From Branchiostoma floridae (taxonomy: Eukaryota; Chordata; Leptocardii; Amphioxiformes; Branchiostomatidae), in the NCBI RefSeq assembly GCF_000003815.2, contig NC_049991.1, positions 21,691,395 to 21,745,544 on the forward strand: a DNA stretch of 54,150 nt. The letters are read 5' to 3'. Below the pieces are notes generated by a model. The model did not search any database, was not told the origin of the DNA, and saw nothing but the letters and a program-made list of their open reading frames with translations. Positions 24,534 through 36,500 of the stretch are shown piece by piece (within the stretch, counting starts at the first letter, position 1; each line of letters starts with the position of its first letter). The translations under genes were made by a program, and so were the position numbers.

Positions 24534-27500
24534 CAGTGGGTCAGGCGGAACGGCATCAACTCGGGCACTGGGAGGTGCTGGGGACAAGTAAACAACAACN
24601 NNNNNNNNNNNNNNNNNNNNNNNNNNNNNNNNNNNNNNNNNNNNNNNNNNNNNNNNNNNNNNNNNNNNNNNNNNNNNNNNNNNNNNNNNNNNNNNNNNNN
24701 NNNNNNNNNNNNNNNNNNNNNNNNNNNNNNNNNNNNNNNNNNNNNNNNNNNNNNNNNNNNNNNNNNNNNNNNNNNNNNNNNNNNNNNNNNNNNNNNNNNN
24801 NNNNNNNNNNNNNNNNNNNNNNNNNNNNNNNNNNNNNNNNNNNNNNNNNNNNNNNNNNNNNNNNNNNNNNNNNNNNNNNNNNNNNNNNNNNNNNNNNNNN
24901 NNNNNNNNNNNNNNNNNNNNNNNNNNNNNNNNNNNNNNNNNNNNNNNNNNNNNNNNNNNNNNNNNNNNNNNNNNNNNNNNNNNNNNNNNNNNNNNNNNNN
25001 NNNNNNNNNNNNNNNNNNNNNNNNNNNNNNNNNNNNNNNNNNNNNNNNNNNNNNNNNNNNNNNNNNNNNNNNNNNNNNNNNNNNNNNNNNNNNNNNNNNN
25101 NNNNNNNNNNNNNNNNNNNNNNNNNNNNNNNNNNNNNNNNNNNNNNNNNNNNNNNNNNNNNNNNNNNNNNNNNNNNNNNNNNNNNNNNNNNNNNNNNNNN
25201 NNNNNNNNNNNNNNNNNNNNNNNNNNNNNNNNNNNNNNNNNNNNNNNNNNNNNNNNNNNNNNNNNNNNNNNNNNNNNNNNNNNNNNNNNNNNNNNNNNNN
25301 NNNNNNNNNNNNNNNNNNNNNNNNNNNNNNNNNNNNNNNNNNNCTAACTTATATATTGTGTAGTCATTAATATGAGTTTAGTACACAATAATAATTGGAA
25401 GACTTGATACTTTAGGAGAGAGGTTAAGCAATTTTAAAATTAATTTTACAATCTGCATGAAACGTAAGCTGTAACAGTTCACTCCATTTGCCAAAGGTAT
25501 GTGGTTGTGGAACTCTTGTAAAGATGGTGAAAAAAATTGTTCAATGTGCCTGAACTTGTGTGACTGTTTCTTCCTGCCTGTATTTACAGTCTCACAGTGA
25601 CCTTACAGGGTCATGTACCCATGTGTGGCTGTGTTTACTTAAGCCTATTCAAACATATTGACTACACAAAGGGCATCCGGGCAACATGATATTGTTAACA
25701 CTTCAGATGACGTCACCAGGAAGGAACGGGCCTGAGTAAGGAAGACTTCCCTTTCTGTTAGAAGGCTACAAACTGTGTGCCAGACGGTTTAGTGACTCAA
25801 GATCCGTTGGGTATTCCTTCAAAGTCAAGTGTCAATGTTAAGGTTACCCATGTGTGAAGTTGGTCCATTGTTTGAGCTACAGACTTGGGCCAGGCGAACT
25901 GGTGACTGTGTAATACTTTCATTTATTTTCACTTTGAAGTCATAGTTTTAAGGGAGTACTGGAAGTCTTGGGTTTGTCATCGTAACAGCTACAACACTGA
26001 CAGTTCAAGGTGAGTTTGATGTATGTATTTACCATTATGTTCATTTACTGACATGATAATATTTATGTTAATGGGCCATTCAAAATATCAGTGAAGCATG
26101 AAGCACATGTTTGTCAAGATTTCTCTCATTTGTGAACTGAGATTTTAAAAAAAATTAAAACACTGGTGATTATTACTCAGACAGGTTGTGGCTGTATTTC
26201 TCTCTATACAGCCAAATAAATCAAATTTGGAAATTAATTTTTTTCAAATCAATGTCATTCCCAAACTAAGATATTTAGAAACATAAATTATGTACTAAAC
26301 AGTTGTTACATTGTACATCGAATAAATGAGCATACAAACGTACGTGTAATTGACACACATTGTTAAAACAATGTATATACATGTACAAGCCTTACATAAA
26401 GAACACATAATGTACAACATTTGTGGAATACATGTAGCCAGGAGGTGATGTGTAATATTTGAGTGTGCCAGGTATTTACAATGAAAGTGAAAATGATCTC
26501 AAACTAGTTTAACTCAGCTGCTACACTTTCACTGGCTGTAACAGAGACGACAGACGCCATGTACAGTATTTACAGGTCCATTGTACCAGAAAAATTCCAC
26601 TAGCTCTTTTAACATGAACAAGAAACATTGGACAACAGCTTAACGACCCGCCCTATAGATAAGGACTGCAACCTTTCCTTTCGCATGCATGTCGGGTGAG
26701 TGACAACAACAGCAGGGATTTGAACTTCCAACCATTTGGTGCAGAGTCAGGGTCTCTTCAACCACTGGACTTCACATGCTATAAAATTTAAAGTCCTTCC
26801 TGCTCCAAACGGTGCATAGAGCGGCGCCCATCTCCATTTCTGAACCCTGGGCCACACAGCTTTGTGCAATTGCTACAGCAGGGGCTAGTCCACTGGTAGT
26901 GGTGTGTGTTCAACTTCCATACTATTTCCCAAATGCTGGGTGCTAAGCAGAGAAAGCAGCATGTACCATTTTTTACATGTCTTTGGTATGACTTGGCCGG
27001 GGATCAAACTCACGACCTATCAATTGCAAGGCAATCACCCATTTGGCCACTGCACCATACAATCTGAATCCAGTATTCAAATTTGTGCTGCACTTGGCGC
27101 ATACAAAGTGGTTTCAAGTTATTCTATATGGAAGCCCATGTGACAACAATAGAACCCCTTGTTATAGAACTGACAACCCAAGTTATCACCCGGACTGGAA
27201 CACCGTATTTATAGAATACAACACGGTGTATTCCATATCACCCAAGGTAACAGCCCGACCGCGGGTTGGATCGCACGAAGGCCGGAGGGTGATCCGACCC
27301 GCGGGAGGGCTGAGACCGAGGGTGATGCGGAATACACCGTGTTGTGTAATTTTATTTATGTCATACCCACCTGAGAAAACCCATGTTTTGATATGCGAAA
27401 TGCGCCAGAAGTCCAACAAATTTGGTGCCCTCGAACAACTTAGTGTTGCAAGAGTAATGTTCCAACGTCCGAATCAGGTATTCGAACTTTCGATGGCGCC

Positions 27501-30500
27501 GCACTCGGCCCACTCGAAACAGTTTGATTTATTCGAATGGAGCCCGTGTGATAAGCCCGGGCCGTACGGAAAGTTATCACCCGGTCCGGAACACCTGTAT
27601 CAAACGTTTTCGCGTCACAGGTATGACATAATGAACATTATCGCGGCCTATGTATGACACAATTTATGGTATTGCCCAAGCCATTTATACATACCTGAGT
27701 TGCGGAGCCAAAAGCATGTCCAAAATCGATCCCCACCATTCCTCCGCTCTCAAGGTCGATCATGAAGTTTCCAAGATGGCGGTCGCCGATGCCGAGGATG
27801 TACTGCGCGATGCAGAGGGCGGCGTGGGTCGTGGTGAAGTGGGCTCGGAGAGTCAGGAATGCCTCCGGACATGAGCTCAGCTGCAGGTAGCCGCGCCTGG
27901 GACAACAGACAACAAGTAAACATCAACAACAACAACATCTGTGAGGCATGGGTCGTGGTGAAGTGGGCTCGGAGCGTCAGGAACGCCTCCGGACACGAGC
28001 TCAGCTGCAGGTAGCCGCGCCTGGGACAAGAGAGCATATAAATGAGTACAAGCAATTTGAAATCCATCCTATAGGAAAGAAGATGAAACAAAACTTTTTA
28101 AAAATTGGGACTTACCCCAATTTTTAGCACAATCACTTTGTCATTGCCTGTGTGCAATTTTGACCCACCTCATGATGTCCCAGGTGACCTTGCTCTGCAC
28201 CTGTCTGAAGGCCAAGGTCACGTCTGTTCTGCTCGCTTTCCTGGGAAGCAAATGATATCTTATATTTCAGATGGTACGTGACAAAGAAGTATGCATAATA
28301 GGTAATTTAAAAGAATTGTCAGACTGTCTTGTGTCACAGTCTTATTTCCAAAACTATTCCTGACTGTCTGTATTTTCTCTGTTTGTAGGGTTAGCCCTTT
28401 CTTTATGAGCATAGCCATGCACAGACTAGTTGGGAAGCCCTGTTTTGTCTGTCTTTCACAACTGAACTTACATGACTGTAACAGTTATAATTAAAAACTG
28501 TTATCACATATGAAATGAAAGTAAATCTTTATGAAAAGCAGGTCTTACTGGTACAGAGCTCCGTACACCTTGCCCCATGGGTCGTTCTTCGCCGCCCCGC
28601 TGAGCCGGTGCACGTAGCCGGCGTAGTCACTGATGGGCTGCCTCTGGTGCAGGAACACGTCCTGCTCCCTGGGGGTCATGGCGCTCTCCAGGAAACCCCC
28701 CAGGGGGGTGGTGTTCTGCATCCACTCGATCAGCCCCACCCTGGGGAGGAAGGCAGAACAATTCTTATTATGAAAAGAGCACAACATCAATGCTTAGAAA
28801 TCTATTGAATCTATACTGTTTGTAAGAACATATTAAGTGAGTCAGTGTATGCATGTCTCAGAGAGTAAATTGAGTGAGTCCCAGAATACATTGATGTACC
28901 AAGACTTCCTGTGCATGTACTGAGAATGTTCTTGCATCTATATTATGGATATAAACTAAATCTGAATCACATTCTTTCTATAAAAATTAATAAATACCAT
29001 TGTTTCTGATTTTGCACACTAGTAGCTCTGGCCTGAGGGGCTGAAAAGCAACAACTCCCACCATGACCAGCCTGGCAGACAGACTGCAGCTGCTGCAGTT
29101 ATGTCTGAAGAGAGATGAAGACCCAGAAGTGAGCTACGGACGGGCCCTGAGAGACGCCATCCTGCGCATGGACCCAGCAACAGAGATGGAAGTTCTGAAA
29201 AGCCTTGGTGACCTGCACCTACAGAGGGGAAGGGTCAGCAAGTCTCCAGCAGAGTTTGAAAGGGCTGCTGGCCTTTATGTCGCTGTATTAAAGCGCAGTA
29301 CAAATCCAGACATGAGACAAACTTTAGTGCATCGTCTTCGATATACGGAGAAACTGTCAAACAATTTGTATCACAACTACTCCCCAAATATTCAGTCATT
29401 GCTGTTCGATGGGAAACGATCTCATAATGACAGCATACTTAGAGTAGCGACAATTTTCAACAATCTGGACCTTGAAGCTGCAAAAAGAGGCGGCAGACTG
29501 ACTAAGGAAAAATACACGGAGACACTGGTGACTGCCATAGCTACAGGAGATGAACTGTTGGCAGAAGAATCCCTGAAGTCCCTGGGAGACTGGTACCTGG
29601 AGGAGGGCAGGAAAAACTCTGATGTGTCACAGCTAGTAAAGGCAACCGCCATGTACAACAAAGCCCTGACAAGATGTGAGCAAGGACAGCAGCGACAGAC
29701 GCTGCAGCATCGTGTCGCCTTCACAGACAGGCTCGGAGAGGCAGTCGCGAGGGTAAGACCTTTGCTGACTTTTATGTCCCACAGATCATACCCCCCAACA
29801 GGTAGTACAATCAAATATGATAATCATAAAAATGATTAAAACAAAGATTAGTTTTCAATATGTTTATTTGCATGCCATATAGTACCAATGAGTTACTTAT
29901 ACTAGTCAAACTTTAATACAGTATACTATAAAAATAATTTTTTACATGATTATATAGATTGACTCCAAACCTATCATGATCATTCATTTGGCCAAATTCA
30001 CTGCAAAGATTCATGACATTGTGCTTCCGATTACATTTTCAGAGATCTGCACAGACTCCAGAACCAAAGGAGGACAGAGGATGGATACACAACACACAGT
30101 CTCTCATTACCCAAGTAGAAAATAATACTGAAGAGTCTTGGTAAGCCAGTATATTACTGACTGTCAGTGGAATGCACTCTGACACATTTTACTCCTGAAA
30201 TCAGAAGATCCAATGGACACCATAAAGCTGTCTTGCTGCTCTACCAATTGGTTTTTATGTGTAAAATCTTGAAAAGCTTAATAATAATATTAAACACATT
30301 TTTTTCAATCAATCAAATCTCGATACAATGTATATGTATATGTATGCAGGGAACAGGAGTTCACAGATCACATGAAGAAAGGCAACTTATCCATGCAAAA
30401 GGCAGAGCTTCAGACATCAGAGAAACACTTTGCTGCTGCACTGAAGCTTCTGCATCGAAAAGGTGGGATGGATTTTATAAGTCTTACAATTTTGAAACCA

Positions 30501-33500
30501 GGCTTCAATGTAAAACAAACAGTTAAATTTTTTTATTCATGTGTGATTTTCATCTATTTATTTAATAATTCATTTGCCTTTTTTATTTGCTTATTTTTGT
30601 TTTTTAAATTCAATTTACATGTTTTCAGTTTTATTTATTACCAATTTTTATTTCTATTTTTCAATCATTATAAGTTATTAATAATAGTTTTTTTTTATCT
30701 TCCCTTAATGTTTTTCTCATTTCCCTTACAATAAACACTCACTGACAGTCAATCTTAAACTTAATATGCCTTCACTTGCAAAAGAAAAATATCAATTTAA
30801 AGAAATCTGTATTAATCTACCAGCCAATATAATTGTTCAATGTACCTTCTGTTTAGTCTTCACAGCCCAGCAGTACCAGAGAGAGGTGGAGCCCCTGTGC
30901 AAGTTGGGGGATGTCTACAGTAAGCGAGGTCAGCAGACAGGAGACGGGGGAGACTTTGTCAAAGCAGCAGCACTCTACAATGCAGCAATGGCCAGGTCAA
31001 AGGATGGAGTTATGAAAGCAATCTTAGAAATTGCTTGCAATGAAGTAGAAAGATCATTTCTTAAACAAGTAATAGGTACTGACAAATGTCTTGGCCATGA
31101 TGGGACTGCAAAACGCAAGAAACAGTTGAAGGAGATGCGGGACCAGATCAAGCTGGAGATGGAAACCATTAACCAGCAGCTGGATCCCTATGTACATGAT
31201 GAGGATGACCCACGTGTCAAAGACATAGAGGCAAAACGAGCTCAGGCTGTCAGGCAGTTATTTGAGAAAATTTCACAGGAAAGAATTAGATTCATAAGCA
31301 TGCTGGTAGAAGAATGTATTTTGATGATGGGTCCCCCTCCCTGTAAGTATGCCTTGATAGGTTTGGGCTCCCAGGCCACAGGACTGGTAACTCCATACTC
31401 AGACCTGGAGTTTGCCATCTTGCTAGAAGAAGAAAGTGAGAAAAACTTGATCTATTTCAAACAACTCACTCACTACCTCCATCTCAAAGTGGTTAACCTG
31501 GGAGAAACCATTCTCCCAGCACTGGGAATAAAATCTCTCAATGACTTCTACTCTGAGAACCCGAATGACAACTGGTACTATGACTCTGTCACACCTCGTG
31601 GGTTTGCATTCGATGGATCCATGCCAAAGGCAAGCAAGACTCCCCTGGGCAGGCAGGGGACTAGTGAACTGATCTGCACTCCAACAAATATGGCCACTCT
31701 AATACATACAGATGTTACTCACTATTTAGACAAGGGCTACCACCTTGCCAGCATACTGAGAAACCCATGTTTAATGGTAGGGGATCAGGACCTAGTTGAT
31801 GAGTATGCAGGTATTGTAGTTGGCTTACTGAAGGCTGATGGAGGCAAAATGGCCATGCTGGAAGCAAATGACACACTAAGGGAAAACATGGGCCGCTATG
31901 AAAAGCATCAACTCACAGCAATGCTTACCGATGTGAAGAAAGAAATCTATCGTTTCCCCTCAATGATAGTGGAAGTGATTGCATTGAGTGCAGGTATTGT
32001 TCCTACATGTTTCACCATTTGGCAGACAATAGCGGAAATGGAAAGGAGGTCTGTTATCAACTCTATGAATGCACACCACCTGCGGGTGCTTGTCAGCATC
32101 TCAGCAGAACTCAGGCTCAGAACATACATCGCAAATGGTGGACAGAAGGAAAACATGTCTGCCTTGTCTTTCCTTGAGACGTCACAAGGGGTTGATATTG
32201 GGGAATCCAACATGATGGAAAAGGTATTTTATGTCTCAAGTCAAAAGCAACTTTTCAGGTACTACTACACAGCTATTCCCTTACAACAGGAGGTGTCACA
32301 ACAAATATCCGATGGACAAAATGCCCCAATCCGGATTTTGAGCAATCTATTTGAAAATAATGGAATAGTACAGGGGATGATGCACTTTGTGCTGTGTGAC
32401 TATGTGAAAGCAAAACACCTGTTGGAAAAGGGACTGCAGATGCTAAATGCTACCTACAATCTAGATAAAGAATATCCAACACATTTTGCTGAATCCCTCA
32501 ACTACCTGGGATCAATCTCGCAAAAGCTTGGTGATTATGAGAAAGCAATCAGTTTCCATGAAAAGTCATTGAAAATTTTTAGAAAAATCCACCATTCACC
32601 ACATACTATGATTGCATCTTCACTGAACAGCCTGGGTACAGCCTGGTTCCATCTTGGTGATCATGAGAAAGCAGTCTCTTACCATCAACAGGCTCTGCAG
32701 ATGAAAAGGTGCATCTTTGGTGAAGTACATCCTGAAATTGCCATCTCACTGGACCACTTGGCACTAGCTATGCAAGGCCAGGGTCATAAGACAGAAACAA
32801 TGATCAGCTATCAGGAACAGGCATTGGAGATGAGGAGGAGTATCTATGGGAGAGACACAGCACATCCTGACATTGCAGCATCACTGAATAACCTGGGTGC
32901 TTCCTGGAATTCACTTGGTGATCCTAAAAAAGCAATCAGCTACTTTGAACAGGTATTGCAGATGTTCAGGAGTATCTACGGTCAGAGTACAGCACATCCT
33001 CACATTGCAACAGCACTTGGAAACCTGGGAACACTGTGCCAGAATATGGGCGACCACAATAATGCACTACTATACAATGAGCAGGCTTTGGATATACTAA
33101 GACGTATCCATGGTCAGAACGCGCAACATCCCGAGATTGCCACCGTACTCAACAGCTTGGGCCGAGCATATTACAGTTTGGATAATTTTGAGAAAGCAAT
33201 CAAGTATCAAGAAGCAGCACTACAGATGAAGAGGAGGATCTACGGTCAAAAACCACATCCTAATGTTGTATCCTCACTCAGCAACTTAGGAAACTGCTTC
33301 CTTCACAAGCAGAACTACAAGAAAGCAATCAGCTACTATGAGGAGGCACTGGAGATGATGGGAGAGATTGGCCAAAGTTCATTTAAGCATCATATTCTAT
33401 TGATAATGAACAATTTGGGGTGCTGCTGGGTCAGAACTGGTGAACATCAGAAAGCTGTCGACTATCTAGAGCAGGCCATTGAGATAGGAAAAGTTCATTA

Positions 33501-36500
33501 TGGCCAAAGGACACCGCATTCTGACATTGCTTTGCTACTGAACAGCCTGGCAGAAGCTTATCACAGTTTGAGCAAACACAGGAAATCATTGGAATGCCAG
33601 CAACAGGCACTGCGGATGTACAGAGCAATCTATGGACGGGATGCAGCACATCCTACCATTTCTACTGTACTCTATAATCTGGGAAGTACATGGGAAGAGC
33701 TGGGGGACTACAGAAAGGCAATAAGCTTCAACCAAGAAGCCTTAGATATGGCAAACCAGCTCTATCAATCTGTAAATCCACATCACCACACAATACTAAA
33801 CCCTTTAAGAAGTCTTGAACGTCTCAGAAGAAAATTTTCACAGTGGTAATATGTAAGAAATCATAATGATTCTTATTGACTGCTTGTTGATTGTCCAATG
33901 ATGACCTTACCCGAGGGTGATAGAGTGACCTATCTAGAGGTTATAGGGATGATTTCACCTGGAGGTCATGGGAATAACCTTAAGAGAAGGACATAGAAAG
34001 ATGACCTTACATGTACATGAAGGTCATAGAGATGTCACCTTACCAGAAGGTGAGACCTTATTATACCTGGAGGTCAAGGGGAGAACCTTAACAGAAGGTC
34101 ACATAAAGACAACCTCACCTGAAGATCATAGAAAGATGACCTTACCTGGAGGTCATGGGGATGACCCCGTAGGTCCTGATGCGCAGCTGGCGCTGACTGC
34201 AGGCGGGGTCAAGGGTCAGGATGTCGTTCATGATGTCGAAGAGCTGTTGGATGCGCTGGTCCTGTCGCAGGTCCTCCCCTCCCTTCACCAGAAACGGACG
34301 GTCCCTCTCGTCGTCTCCGCGGATCGTGATCCTCTTGGGCTTCCGTAAGGACCCCATGACCTTTACCCTCTGGTCGAAGCCAGCGATCTTAGCGTGGTAC
34401 TGCACCAGGGGCTTCTCCTTGCCTGTGTACTGGCCTGGAAGGTATAATTATAATTATAATAAATCATAATGCATAAAAAATATGTACAATAAAAAAAAAG
34501 GTGAGAAAACAACTTTCTTTTTTTAAAATATTAGATATACCCTCATTGCACTGCTTGCTACTTGAAAAATTGTAACAGTCATATTCTAACTCAATTGAGG
34601 ATGATTTTTTTTATAAATGTGGAATACAGCACAATAACCAACAAGAAGTAGCAATCTCATTGTATAATAAAAGTACTGAATGATCAATGAAATTTGGTAT
34701 TAGGTGCTGCAGTCTGTCACTCTCTGAAGTATTCTTTCCATCACACAAACACACACACATGCACAAACAAACAAACAAACAAACAACATAACAAACAAAC
34801 AAGCCCACCTGGGATCTCCAGTTCCCTGTCGTAGTCGAGCGGGTTGAAGTCACTGAGCCAGGGACAGTAGTCCTTCAGCAGGCCGGGAGCGTAACAGTTA
34901 CCCTTCTCTCGCGGGAACGCCTTACGGTAGAAATCCCCCATCATGCTCTGCAGGCCGCTCTTCATCTTCACGAATTCCTGTCAGGGTTTTGAATGTTGAA
35001 CTGAATATTACATTTTTGTCTACATATTGAAAACATTGGGAAGAAACTTCAACTTACTTTATGATGGTGTTAAATCTGATCATGAAGGGTGGCATTTTGA
35101 TATGTATAATGGAAACTAAACCTTGCAGTGAATCAGAAATAAATTCACGATTTGGAAGTCTGAAAAACATTCTTACAGGTTTAATGTAAGATCATTCCCC
35201 AATGCTATATTTCGATAACAGTGATGCAAAATATACAAAAGTCGTACATCTGAACCAAACTGTACGTAACAATGTAACATGTAACAAATTGAATGCAGAA
35301 ACTTTCTTATTCCAAATTGAGAGTTGAAGAAAACGTAGTACACCTTTTCCTTCATGTCTAAGATGCGACCTCCGTCCTTGCCGAACATCTTGTCGCACTC
35401 CTTGGCGAACTGCTGGGCGAAGCGCCGGCGGAAGGGCCCGAACCCGACGGACTGAGACTCGAGGCTGGATGACTGGGAGCCGTACAGGGATGACATGGAG
35501 GCATCCTGGCTAGGCGAACGGAAATCCAGCAGGCTGTTGTACCTGGGAGGGACAAGACAGATTTGAAAATTGTCTTTAAGTTTTAAAAAAAATGCCCTCA
35601 GGCTGCGGTTTCTGAGCAAGCTGCTAGGGGGCCCAAACCTACACCACTCAATCGTGTTACATCAAAAGCTAGGCTGTTGTACCTGACGAGACACAAGACA
35701 GATTTGAAAAAAAAAAAAAAACTCCAACTCTTGGTTCTTAAATTCAAGGTGAACCCAATTATTTCTTTAAACATCAAGAAATTTGGATTTGTAACACGAG
35801 CGCCATTTTTCAAAACATTACTTTAGACAAAGATAAAAGAATTTTACACATTTAGTCATGGATCATTTCTTTCTATCCATTCTTCAAACTTCTCCTTTCT
35901 GAAGTGGCTCTTTGGCACCAGATCTGATTACTTAGAGCCATAGGTAGCAGGGAGAAGGCTAAGGTTTATGTATTTTGACCAAGTCTACAAACTTAGCAGT
36001 TTTCTTATGAACCACTCACATCTCTTCATACAGCCTCTTGATGTTGACCTTGTCCTCCTTTGATCTCTTCTTCGGGTCGACCTTGAGGAGCCGCTTGAGG
36101 TCAGCGTCGTCGCCCCAGTCCTGGAAAACGCAGAGTCAGCACAATGTAATATCACTGTAGTACAATGTAACATCACTGTAGCACAATGTAACATCACAGT
36201 AGTACAATGTAACATCACTGTAGCGCAATGTAACATCACTGTAGCGCAATGTACTAACATCACTGTAGCACAATGTAACATCACTGTAGTACAATGTAAC
36301 ATCACTGTTACCTGATGATGAACCCATACTGCAGAAATAGCTAACCTAAACCTTACCTTGAAGAGCTGGTCTGGATGGCTGAGCTGTTCCAACCCTCCGA
36401 TCAGTTTGTCCACGAGGGAGTAGATCACCGATAGAGTTTTCTTCAGACTGCACAGGACAAAAAAAATCTCATCANNNNNNNNNNNNNNNNNNNNNNNNNN

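Noticed and set aside
24356-25363. 335-aa ORF with Q/N-rich repeats
   Set aside because: Mostly N characters and CAA repeats on the wrong strand of a PRKDC decoy array.
27758-27790. YY1 motif CCAAGATGGCGG
   Set aside because: It lies in the PRKDC catalytic-loop coding exon, where the sequence is explained by GIGDRHLGN codons.
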